Both the position numbers and the translations under genes were made by a program. Shown here in pieces: positions 6,359 through 13,081 of a stretch of 13,081 bases of DNA. This DNA comes from Firmicutes bacterium UBA5766 (GTDB taxonomy: Bacteria; Bacillota; Desulfotomaculia; Desulfotomaculales; Nap2-2B): contig DIEU01000052.1 in the NCBI GenBank assembly GCA_002418775.1, forward strand, positions 25,160 to 38,240. The letters run 5' to 3'. The notes below the pieces were generated by a model. It was given only the letters and a program-made list of their open reading frames with translations. It did not search any database and had not been told where the DNA came from. How positions within the stretch are numbered: the stretch's first letter is position 1; the number at the start of each line of letters is the position of its first letter.

Positions 6359-8782
6359 TTAAACCCCTTTCTTTCTGTTCAAGTAGACATAAATATAAAT
6401 AGCGGTTATAACCTGTTTTTTGTCGCGGCTATTAAAAATCCAGTTGTACATTTTTCTGGAGAAAATCAGATAAGCTTTATAACCGGGGCTTTTCTGCTTT
6501 GGCTCAAGGCGGGCCAACAGGTAGGCGTACCTGGCGACATTGATTTTTTCCTGTTCGCTTTTGCGCAGGAATTCCAGGAGTTTATATAAAAAAGCGCGCC
6601 CTCGCTCCTGCTCTTCATAATCAAAAAAATCCCGGATGACCTGAAGTTTCTCGCCCACCACAGCGTCTGTGAACTCCGCCCAGTTGTATGTATGGTCTTC
6701 CGGCCAGCCGTCAACAGCCTCTGCGCCTGCTGTAAAAAGCGTAAGCGAGTTTTTTCCCTGCGCCGCTTTAGCTTTTTCCTCAAGGTCCGCAGTCTCGGAG
6801 GCCATCCGCGAAATAGGGTATTTGCTTTCAAAAACGCCGATGCCCGCGGATATTGTCAGGCTTCCCAGGCAGTATTTTTTAAAAGCTTTCTGCAGATCTA
6901 CCGCTGTTTCAATTACTTCGTTCCAGGCGCCGGCGATAAACACATCATCTCCTCCGGAGTAAATTATTGCCACCTGACGCGGCTTCGCGGGCCCTTCCGC
7001 CCGATCCAGGGAAAATTGCGGGAGATCGAAATTTCCATAAAGGATTTGATTGATGTAGTATTTGAAGAACAAAGACATTTGCCGCGAAAAAGTAGCTGTG
7101 CGCGATAAAGTCTGATATTCATTTTTTTCTTCGGGCGTTCGCCCGCCGGGACGTTCAAAACCCATGATAAAGGCGGAACCCAGATTATCCACGTCAGCGC
7201 GCAATACCGCCAGCCGCTTTATTCCCTGCGACTGTCCGGCCAGATCCTCCAGGTCACCGCTTTTGATATAATCCCCGACCCATAGCTTTGTTGAAAAATC
7301 GAGGCCCGTATACATCTTGTTTTTGCTGTAAACCCGCAGATTACCGTCAACTGATTTAAGCAGTTCTTTAACCTGGCTCTCTCCCATAAAATACATCCAG
7401 CGGCTTCCCGAAACAGCCGGAAGTTCCACCCCGAAAAGGGACATCTGCCGCTCCGGCGCTGTTATAATCAGGATATCTTCCTTGATGATGTTTTCAGCTA
7501 TCCTGGTAAACGCACCGCACGTGCCGCAGATATCTTCATCCTGCTCCAGGCAGCTGACGGCGCCGCAGATTTTGCATTCCCGCTGCGACGCCTGCCCGTC
7601 AAAATTGTTTAAAGCTAAAATGGTTCCGGCGTCATAGCGCTGTAGTTTTTTAAGCGACAAAAGCCGGGACAGTTCTTGATAAATAGCGCTGTAAGACGCC
7701 CCGCACTTGACTTTATTCATCAGATCATTGCCGCTGCAGGCTGCGGACGCGACAGCAAGATACAAGCCGGTCCCGTAGGTGGCCACAAACCAGGCATTGA
7801 CCTTCTTCTCAAAGGCGTCCAGCTGTTTCTTCGCCTCATCCGTATTGGGCAGAAGCAGGTAGGCGTGCCCGCCGCCGGTATAGATCAGGTTTGTCCGCCC
7901 AACGCCCGCGCCCGCCAAAATCTCATCGCAAATATGCTCCAGAAACATTTCCAGGTAAAAGGAGCGGGCGCGCATCGCCTTTAAGGCCTGCTTGCTTCGT
8001 ATGTTGTAGATAAATTTCTGAATTCCGGAAAAATCGCATGAAACCATTAAAAAAGCCTTGCGTTTATAAAAGAGCTTGTCCTCATCAAAAAGCAATTTCC
8101 TGTAGTTTTGCTCCCCTGCAGAGTCCAGGTAAAGATAAATGCAGGACGATACCGCAGCCGTAATCTTCTGGTGGTCAAAGAGCGAGATATCCGGCAGCTG
8201 GCTGGTCATCGTGCTGCAGGGAACATAGGACAGGTAGGTTTCGGTTATTTCCAGCAAGGAGTTGATATAATGCTCGTCAAATACGATCTGTTTCAAATTG
8301 GCCTTGATATTTTGAAAGCACTCATTGTATTCAGTCTCTGATCGTTTATTGCCCGCCGCCGGCACAGGATACGGCAGTTTTTCATTCAGGACGCCGGCCG
8401 GATATACCGCTTTGCGCGATCCTTCTCCCTGCGCCAGGTTAAGAATGTTAAAAACCGGTTCCATAGGCAAAGTTCTGTCAAAACGAGGGATATCGGAATC
8501 GCCTTCAACCTCTCTATCCCGCCGGTCCGTGCCGGAGGAAATATTGTCGGCAATGTAGGTAATATAAGCTAAAGCATCCTCGGCCAGTTTTGCCCGCGCC
8601 AGTTCTTTGCCATGGTGGTAGCGAATACAGTCCCTCAGATCTCTTTCTGTGGTAATTTCACTAATAAAATCAGCGCCGGAAACGCTATGGCTGCGTCCGT
8701 CAATTATGCCGGCCCGGTAAATTACCTTGCCAATATCATGGAGCAGGCCGGCGGCTGTGAGAATCAACGTTTCTTTCTTCAA
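6359..8782 (-). CDS. cas10: Type III-A large subunit Cas10/Csm1: HD DNase and cyclic oligoadenylate synthase
   Basis: Cas10 is the signalling subunit of the complex; on target RNA binding it cuts single-stranded DNA and turns ATP into cyclic oligoadenylate. With the TTG start at 8782 it has 807 residues. In order: HD domain with LLHDIGK (His15, Asp16) and a second histidine pair at 56-57; first palm domain with the degenerate motif YTGGGHAY (301-308); a zinc-ribbon-like CxxC/CxxC set (Cys403, 406, 419, 422); second palm domain with RADVDNLG (528-535) and an intact GGDD (610-613); then a helical C-terminal domain. Both enzymatic sites look functional. TTG is preferred because GAAGGTGA stands four bases before it. 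An in-frame ATG at 8815 would add 11 residues but has no ribosome binding site and lies only about eight bases from the predicted transcript start. Confidence 0.95.
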   Translation of the reverse strand: MKKETLILTAAGLLHDIGKVIYRAGIIDGRSHSVSGADFISEITTERDLRDCIRYHHGKELARAKLAEDALAYITYIADNISSGTDRRDREVEGDSDIPRFDRTLPMEPVFNILNLAQGEGSRKAVYPAGVLNEKLPYPVPAAGNKRSETEYNECFQNIKANLKQIVFDEHYINSLLEITETYLSYVPCSTMTSQLPDISLFDHQKITAAVSSCIYLYLDSAGEQNYRKLLFDEDKLFYKRKAFLMVSCDFSGIQKFIYNIRSKQALKAMRARSFYLEMFLEHICDEILAGAGVGRTNLIYTGGGHAYLLLPNTDEAKKQLDAFEKKVNAWFVATYGTGLYLAVASAACSGNDLMNKVKCGASYSAIYQELSRLLSLKKLQRYDAGTILALNNFDGQASQRECKICGAVSCLEQDEDICGTCGAFTRIAENIIKEDILIITAPERQMSLFGVELPAVSGSRWMYFMGESQVKELLKSVDGNLRVYSKNKMYTGLDFSTKLWVGDYIKSGDLEDLAGQSQGIKRLAVLRADVDNLGSAFIMGFERPGGRTPEEKNEYQTLSRTATFSRQMSLFFKYYINQILYGNFDLPQFSLDRAEGPAKPRQVAIIYSGGDDVFIAGAWNEVIETAVDLQKAFKKYCLGSLTISAGIGVFESKYPISRMASETADLEEKAKAAQGKNSLTLFTAGAEAVDGWPEDHTYNWAEFTDAVVGEKLQVIRDFFDYEEQERGRAFLYKLLEFLRKSEQEKINVARYAYLLARLEPKQKSPGYKAYLIFSRKMYNWIFNSRDKKQVITAIYIYVYLNRKKGV

Positions 8783-8786
8783 GTAT

Positions 8787-8794
8787 TCACCTTC
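8787..8794 (-). promoter_or_regulatory. Ribosome binding site that decides the cas10 start
   Basis: On the minus strand GAAGGTGA differs by one base from the ideal GGAGGTGA. ATAC follows, then the TTG start at 8782-8780. The more distal ATG at 8815 has only AT-rich DNA before it. Confidence 0.6.
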
Positions 8795-8829
8795 TTTTTT
8801 AAGGAATTGACGCATGTCGATTGTTTATG

Positions 8830-8857
8830 ATTATGCTATAATTAATTAATTTGTAAA
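8830..8857 (-). promoter_or_regulatory. Promoter of the cas10-csm-cas operon
   Basis: On the minus strand TTTACA (8857-8852, 5 of 6 consensus bases) and CATAAT (8835-8830, 5 of 6) are 16 bases apart, which fits a sigma-A promoter with a start near 8823. No other promoter-like break occurs in the nearly gapless operon downstream, so all eight genes are probably made from it. It physically overlaps the csm6 promoter. Confidence 0.6.
8834..8842 (+). promoter_or_regulatory. Extended -10 promoter of csm6
   Basis: TGC-TATAAT is a perfect -10 hexamer (8837-8842) with an extended TGn element. A good -35 box at 17 bases is absent; TTGACG at 8807-8812 is 24 bases away and too far. Transcription would start near 8849, about 22 bases before the csm6 ATG. 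AGAGGT (8858-8863) serves as ribosome binding site. Confidence 0.6.
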
Positions 8858-8870
8858 AGAGGTCTGTAAA

Positions 8871-10241
8871 ATGGAAAAATACATTTTGTTTTCACCGCTC
8901 GGCATGACTGACCCGATAAGAGGTTTCCGGGACGGCGCCATGCTCCACATCTGCCGCGTCTATCAACCGGAAAAGGTTTATCTGTATATGACACAGGAAA
9001 TCTGTAATTTTGACGCCCTGGACAACCGCTATGAAGTCACTCTGCAAAAACTGGCCTGCAGCCTGGGCATTACCATTGACACCAATAAGATAAAACGCGA
9101 AGGAATAGATAATCCCCAGGCCTTTGACTCGTTTTTTGAAGAATTTAACAGCAATATATTGGATATTATGGCTCAAAATCCCGACTCCACTTTAATTATC
9201 AATCTTTCATCCGGAACGCCGCAGATGAAGTCCGCCCTGCAAATTCTCTGCGCCCTGTCGGATCGCCCGTATTTACCCCTTCAAGTCACCTCACCTGAAA
9301 AAAAGTCCAATTTAGAAGCGCCGGTCAAGGCTGAATATGATATCGAAACCGAATGGGAGCTTAACCAGGATAATAGTCCGGATACTTTCGTCAACCGCTG
9401 TATTGTGGTCACTCAAAAGAACTACCTGTCTATTCTGCAAATAGAAGCCATCAAAAAACATATACTTTCATACGACTATTCCGCCGCCTTGGTCGCCGCC
9501 GCACAAATTAAAGGTTTTATCGACCCTTTGGCGTATAAACTGCTGCAGGCGGCCAGTCTGCGTTATTCTTTGAATCTAAAAAAGCTCGACGCTCTCAGCT
9601 TGGAAGGCTACGATTTATGTCCGGTAAAAAGCAGCGATTTGAAGTATCTTTTTGAGTATTTGTTATTATTGCGGCTCAAGCTTGAAAAAGGGGAGCTTGG
9701 CGATTTTATCCGGGGGTTATCCCCCGCCATCGCCGATCTTTTTGAGATTTGCCTGGCCAGGGTTTTTCGCATCGATATCCGGCAACGCTGTGAACTTCGG
9801 GGCGCTGCCAGGATACCTTACCTCGTCAGAGAAAAATTAAAGCCGGAAGAGGCAGCCGCGCTGGACGAAGATTTCCATAGCGAGTACAGAACCAGCCCTC
9901 TTTCTTCTTCAAATATGCGCCCTTTGATCGTTTACTATTGCCGAAAAGGCCAAACTGGAGAATCTGCGGACATGTTCAATAAAATTACCGGCTTGACAAA
10001 CATAATACGGGACTTTGAAGAACAAATCCGCAATATTATCGCCCATGAGATTGTAGAAATAAACGACGGTTGGATCTATGCCCGCACCGGCTTTACCGCA
10101 AGTCAACTATTTGAAACGCTGAAGCAGTATTTCGGGCTGGTTTGCGGACAAAACTTGCCAATTAACATTTGGGATTCTTATGACGATCTCAACAAGGCCA
10201 TCGCCAGGAAGTTAGAGGTTGTCCTCACAGGCAGTTATTAA
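8871..10241 (+). CDS. csm6: CARF-HEPN ribonuclease Csm6
   Basis: Csm6 is the stand-alone RNase activated by the cyclic oligoadenylate that Cas10 makes; it degrades RNA non-specifically and supports defence or dormancy. The 456-residue protein opens with the Csm6 signature KYILFSPLGMTDPIRGFRDGA and a CARF ligand-binding domain whose second motif is NLSSGTPQMK (111-120). The C-terminal part is helical and carries the HEPN active-site motif R-N-I-I-A-H (Arg387, His392). Both key sites are intact. It is not part of a larger complex. It stands alone, divergent from the effector operon, instead of following csm5, so its expression can be set separately. Whether it senses the four- or six-membered ring cannot be told from sequence. 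The ATG at 8871 has AGAGGT seven bases upstream. Confidence 0.95.
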   Translation: MEKYILFSPLGMTDPIRGFRDGAMLHICRVYQPEKVYLYMTQEICNFDALDNRYEVTLQKLACSLGITIDTNKIKREGIDNPQAFDSFFEEFNSNILDIMAQNPDSTLIINLSSGTPQMKSALQILCALSDRPYLPLQVTSPEKKSNLEAPVKAEYDIETEWELNQDNSPDTFVNRCIVVTQKNYLSILQIEAIKKHILSYDYSAALVAAAQIKGFIDPLAYKLLQAASLRYSLNLKKLDALSLEGYDLCPVKSSDLKYLFEYLLLLRLKLEKGELGDFIRGLSPAIADLFEICLARVFRIDIRQRCELRGAARIPYLVREKLKPEEAAALDEDFHSEYRTSPLSSSNMRPLIVYYCRKGQTGESADMFNKITGLTNIIRDFEEQIRNIIAHEIVEINDGWIYARTGFTASQLFETLKQYFGLVCGQNLPINIWDSYDDLNKAIARKLEVVLTGSY

Positions 10242-10383
10242 ACCGTATTTCGGCCGCCCGCTTCTCCTAAAGATGTAATTCCAAAACAAGTCAATTTTTC
10301 TATTTGTTCTACATGTTGCTGCCATATTCCTTCTTAAATGTTTTATACCGGCCATCTTTTAAGGTATCAGCGCTTTGCTTCAT
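10238..10383 (-). pseudogene. Possible frameshifted remnant of a small gene
   Basis: On the minus strand an ATG at 10383-10381, preceded by AGGA, opens a 24-codon frame ending GRYKTFKKEYGSNM. In a second frame, starting next to the same AAGAAGG stretch (about 10330-10336), a 31-codon frame begins EGIWQQHVEQIEKLTCFGIT, continues SLGEAGGRNTV, and ends at 10238. Joined by a one-base correction the two would make a protein of about 50 residues. The composition looks protein-like, but I do not recognise the family, and frames this short can arise by chance. The rest of 10242-10485 shows no tRNA, repeat or insertion sequence that I can see. Confidence 0.2.
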
Positions 10384-10485
10384 TTTTTCCTGTCAGGCAC
10401 ATCCGCGGATTGATATTTCGCGTATATGCAGTTAAAATAATTACAGCGTTATTTCGAAGATAAACATACGCACAACAAATAAGAG

Positions 10486-10520
10486 GCGTTTGGCAAGATA
10501 TTTCCAGACGCATTTTTTCT
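10486..10520 (+). terminator. Intrinsic terminator between csm6 and carA
   Basis: GCGTTTGG (10486-10493) pairs with CCAGACGC (10504-10511) in an 8-bp stem with one G-U pair and a 10-base loop, followed by A and six T residues (10513-10518). It should end csm6 transcripts and insulate carA. The other strand has no T-run, so it works in one direction. A role as attenuator for carAB is possible, but no antiterminator partner or PyrR-type site was seen upstream. Confidence 0.75.
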
Positions 10521-10525
10521 ATAAT
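10520..10525 (+). promoter_or_regulatory. Candidate -10 box of the carAB operon
   Basis: A perfect TATAAT directly follows, and by one base overlaps, the terminator T-run. A start near 10532 would leave a leader of about 40 bases before the carA GTG. No convincing -35 box is found at the proper distance (TTGGCA at 10490 is 24 bases upstream, inside the hairpin), so the promoter is tentative. Confidence 0.4.
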
Positions 10526-10556
10526 CAGATTATTAAATGTTGAAAATTTTATATAT

Positions 10557-10565
10557 AGAAGGTGA
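10557..10565 (+). promoter_or_regulatory. Ribosome binding site that decides the carA start
   Basis: AGAAGGTGA, seven bases before GTG 10573, is a strong site of the same kind as that of cas10. The in-frame ATG at 10537 has no such site and would add 12 residues not expected for CarA. Confidence 0.75.
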
Positions 10566-10572
10566 AGTTAGA

Positions 10573-11664
10573 GTGACACAAAGCAGCTTTATTGTCCTGG
10601 AAAATGGGCAGGTTTTTAAAGGTGAATCTTTTGGAGCAGTTGGAGAGACAGTTGGTGAAATTGTATTTACAACCGGGATGACCGGGTATTTGGAAACATT
10701 AACTGACCCCAGCTATTATGGGCAGATTGTGGTTCAAACGTTTCCTTTAATAGGAAATTATGGCGTTATCCCTGATGATTTTGAAAGTTCTTCTCTCAAA
10801 TTAAAAGCATATATTGTCCGGGAGTGGTGTCGAGTTCCATCCAACTTCCGTAGTAAAGGTGAGCTTAATACTTTTTTAAAGATGCATAATATTATTGGAG
10901 TCTGCGGAATTGATACTCGCGAACTAACCAAGATCATCAGAGAGTTTGGGGTTATGAATACCAAAATTACTGCAACGGTTGATGACATTGATGAGATACT
11001 GGCTGAAATTAAAAATTATAAAATAACAGATGCTGTTCAGAAAGTCTGTACCAGGGAAATTTCAGTAATCAAAGGAGCGCCGGGAGGATACAAAGTTGTG
11101 TTGTGGGATTTCGGGGCCAAGGAAAATATTCGCCGCGAGTTGATCAAACGGGGCTGCGAGGTTGTCACTGTGCCCGCCCATATTACAGCAGAAAAGATTG
11201 TGGATTTAAAGCCGGATGGGATTATGCTTTCCAACGGGCCGGGCGATCCTGCCGACAATAAAGACATTATTAAAGAACTGGCCAACCTTACTGATTCAGG
11301 GATACCGATCTTTGGTATCTGCCTGGGCCATCAGCTGCTGGCTCTGGCGCAGGGAGCGAAAACAGCCAAACTTAAATACGGGCATCGAGGCGCCAACCAG
11401 CCTGTGAAGGATTTAAAAACAGGCAGAGTATACATTACCAGCCAAAACCATGGTTACGCGGTTGTGAACGATAGTCTTCCAGCTTCGGCCTCAATAAGTT
11501 TTCTAAATGCCAACGATGGAACCTGTGAAGGAATTGAGTATCATAATATGCCTGCCTTTACGATTCAGTTTCATCCGGAGGCCTCGGCAGGACCCCTGGA
11601 TACCAACTATTTATTCGATCGATTTATTGACCTCATTCGGGAGGAGGGCTTAAAATGCCGCTAA
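10573..11664 (+). CDS. carA: Carbamoyl-phosphate synthase small (glutaminase) subunit CarA
   Basis: CarA takes ammonia from glutamine and channels it to CarB for carbamoyl phosphate, the precursor of pyrimidines and arginine. With the GTG start it has 363 residues, normal for the family. The N-terminal domain begins FIVLENGQVFKGESFGA and holds TTGMTGYLETLTDPSY. The C-terminal class I glutamine amidotransferase domain has LSNGPGDP (219-226), the nucleophile Cys250 in GICLGHQ, and His334/Glu336 in FHPEA, completing the catalytic triad. It follows an intrinsic terminator and overlaps carB by ten bases, as a two-gene unit. No link to the CRISPR system is implied beyond position; the defence locus has this housekeeping operon as its right border. 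Confidence 0.97.
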   Translation: MTQSSFIVLENGQVFKGESFGAVGETVGEIVFTTGMTGYLETLTDPSYYGQIVVQTFPLIGNYGVIPDDFESSSLKLKAYIVREWCRVPSNFRSKGELNTFLKMHNIIGVCGIDTRELTKIIREFGVMNTKITATVDDIDEILAEIKNYKITDAVQKVCTREISVIKGAPGGYKVVLWDFGAKENIRRELIKRGCEVVTVPAHITAEKIVDLKPDGIMLSNGPGDPADNKDIIKELANLTDSGIPIFGICLGHQLLALAQGAKTAKLKYGHRGANQPVKDLKTGRVYITSQNHGYAVVNDSLPASASISFLNANDGTCEGIEYHNMPAFTIQFHPEASAGPLDTNYLFDRFIDLIREEGLKCR

Positions 11665-13081
11665 ACCAGGATATAAAAAAGGTACTTGTAATTGGCTCAG
11701 GACCTATCGTTATAGGACAGGCTGCAGAATTTGACTATGCGGGAACGCAAGCATGCCGGGCACTAAAAGAAGAGGGATTGGAAGTAGTTCTGGTAAACTC
11801 CAATCCGGCAACGATTATGACAGACAACGCTATGGCTGACCAAATTTATATAGAACCTTTGACGTTGGAAACAGTCAAAAGAATCATTATCAAGGAGCGT
11901 CCGGACAGCATCTTATCCACGCTGGGCGGACAAACCGGTCTGACGTTATCCATGCAGTTGGCTAAAGAAGGGTTCCTGGAAAAACAAGGCGTCAGGTTAC
12001 TGGGCGCTAATCCGGAAACAATAGACAAAGCTGAAGACAGGCGGATGTTTAAGGATACAATGCAGTCTATAGGTGAGCCAGTTGTTCCTTCTACAGTAGT
12101 GAATGATGTCCCTGCTGCACTGGCTTTTGCCGAAGAAATTTCCTATCCGGTAATTGTCCGTCCGGCATTTACGCTTGGCGGGACAGGCGGCGGTATTGCC
12201 TTCAATGAAAAGGAGCTTCAGGAAATTGCTGAGAATGGTCTCAGGCTTTCTCCCATTACACAGGTCCTTATTGAACAATGTATCTCCGGGTGGAAAGAGA
12301 TAGAATTTGAAGTAATGCGGGATCGGACAGGCAACGTAATCACAGTCTGCAGCATGGAGAATTTTGACCCTATGGGTGTGCATACTGGTGACAGCATTGT
12401 TATAGCTCCCGCAGTAACTCTTTCGGATAAAGAATACCAGATGCTGCGATCGGCTGCCTTAAATATTATTACGGCCCTGGAAGTGGAAGGGGGATGCAAC
12501 TGTCAGTTTGCTTTAAATCCCGATAGTTTCGAGTATGCCATAATTGAGGTTAACCCAAGGGTTTCCCGTTCATCAGCTTTAGCCTCAAAGGCTACAGGAT
12601 ATCCGATTGCCAAAGTGGCGGCCAAAATAGCGGTTGGATATACACTCGATGAGATCAAGAACGCAGTAACCGGGAAAACCTTTGCCTGTTTTGAACCAGC
12701 CCTGGATTATGTAGTAGTCAAACTCCCCAAGTGGCCGTTTGATAAATTTGTTTACGCCAAGCGCACACTGGGTACCCAGATGAAAGCCACGGGAGAGGTA
12801 ATGGCTATCGGAATAAGCTTCGAACAGGCAATCATGAAAGCAGTAAGGGGAGCAGAGATTTTTCTGGACAGTCTTAACCTGCCCAAGCTTAAAGAACTGA
12901 CTGATGCACAGATTGAACAGATGCTCACCGAGTGTGACGATGAACGCCTCTTCGTAATATTTGAGGCAATTAAAAGGGGTATTTCCTGTGAAGCAATTCA
13001 TGAAGTTACGAAGATTGACCGGTGGTTTTTGTACAAACTTGCTCATCTCGCAGAACTGGAAAAGGATCTGGCAGCGGGGCA
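11655..13081 (+). CDS. carB: Carbamoyl-phosphate synthase large subunit CarB, 3' end beyond the window
   Basis: CarB uses bicarbonate, ammonia from CarA and two ATP to make carbamoyl phosphate. The window holds the first 475 codons of about 1070 usual, with no stop or frameshift. This is the carboxyphosphate half: the N-terminal VLVIGSGPIVIGQAAEFDYA (10-29), an ATP-grasp domain with PVIVRPAFTLGGTGGG (165-180), and IIEVNPRVSRSSALASKATG (296-315), where Glu298 and Asn300 fit metal ligands. The oligomerisation domain follows from about residue 400. The ATG lies ten bases inside the end of carA, six bases after GAGGAGGG, so the subunits are translationally coupled. Confidence 0.97.
   Translation, partial: MPLNQDIKKVLVIGSGPIVIGQAAEFDYAGTQACRALKEEGLEVVLVNSNPATIMTDNAMADQIYIEPLTLETVKRIIIKERPDSILSTLGGQTGLTLSMQLAKEGFLEKQGVRLLGANPETIDKAEDRRMFKDTMQSIGEPVVPSTVVNDVPAALAFAEEISYPVIVRPAFTLGGTGGGIAFNEKELQEIAENGLRLSPITQVLIEQCISGWKEIEFEVMRDRTGNVITVCSMENFDPMGVHTGDSIVIAPAVTLSDKEYQMLRSAALNIITALEVEGGCNCQFALNPDSFEYAIIEVNPRVSRSSALASKATGYPIAKVAAKIAVGYTLDEIKNAVTGKTFACFEPALDYVVVKLPKWPFDKFVYAKRTLGTQMKATGEVMAIGISFEQAIMKAVRGAEIFLDSLNLPKLKELTDAQIEQMLTECDDERLFVIFEAIKRGISCEAIHEVTKIDRWFLYKLAHLAELEKDLAAG

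Noticed and set aside
5831..6589. Long plus-strand open frame opposite csm2 and the end of cas10
   Set aside because: It lies antisense to two well-supported genes, has no recognisable domain, and is explained by the codon composition of the other strand.
8807..8842. TTGACG as -35 box of the csm6 promoter
   Set aside because: The gap to TATAAT is 24 bases, too long for a sigma-A promoter; the extended -10 is the better explanation.

Overview
The window holds a type III-A (Csm) CRISPR-Cas locus followed by the start of a carbamoyl-phosphate synthase operon. The moderate GC content, tight ATGA-coupled genes, AAGGTGA-type ribosome binding sites with GTG and TTG starts, and the style of the proteins suggest a Firmicute, probably a clostridial lineage. 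That placement is inference; no rRNA or other phylogenetic marker is present.

Layout. Bases 1-665 are a CRISPR array: nine complete identical 36-base repeats, one repeat cut by the left edge, and nine spacers. The array is read on the minus strand from a leader at 666-852. To its right, all on the minus strand and nearly without gaps, lies the operon (in transcription order) cas10/csm1, csm2, csm3, csm4, csm5, cas6, cas1, cas2, running from about 8782 down to 853 and pointing into the leader. A short divergent promoter region (8783-8870) separates cas10 from csm6 on the plus strand (8871-10241). About 330 bases of intergenic DNA follow, with an intrinsic terminator and a possible decayed small gene, then carA (10573-11664) and carB (from 11655, cut by the right edge).

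How it works together. Cas1 and Cas2 insert new spacers at the leader end. Cas6 cuts the array transcript to leave the 5' handle ACGGAAAC. Csm2-Csm5 and Cas10 form the interference complex: Csm3 cuts target RNA, the Cas10 HD domain cuts DNA, and the Cas10 GGDD palm makes cyclic oligoadenylate, which activates the CARF-HEPN RNase Csm6. All catalytic motifs I looked for are present, so the system looks intact.

The most interesting signals are in the spacers. Two spacers (168-201 and 524-558) come from nearly the same position of two homologous coding sequences and differ partly by synonymous third-base changes. The leader-proximal spacer looks like an intercistronic junction (stop codon plus Shine-Dalgarno sequence). 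In all three the strand that reads as mRNA is opposite to the crRNA, as an RNA-targeting system needs. I see no wholly new system here; the unusual points are csm6 split off behind a divergent promoter, the long low-complexity N-terminus of Csm2, and the cas10 start.
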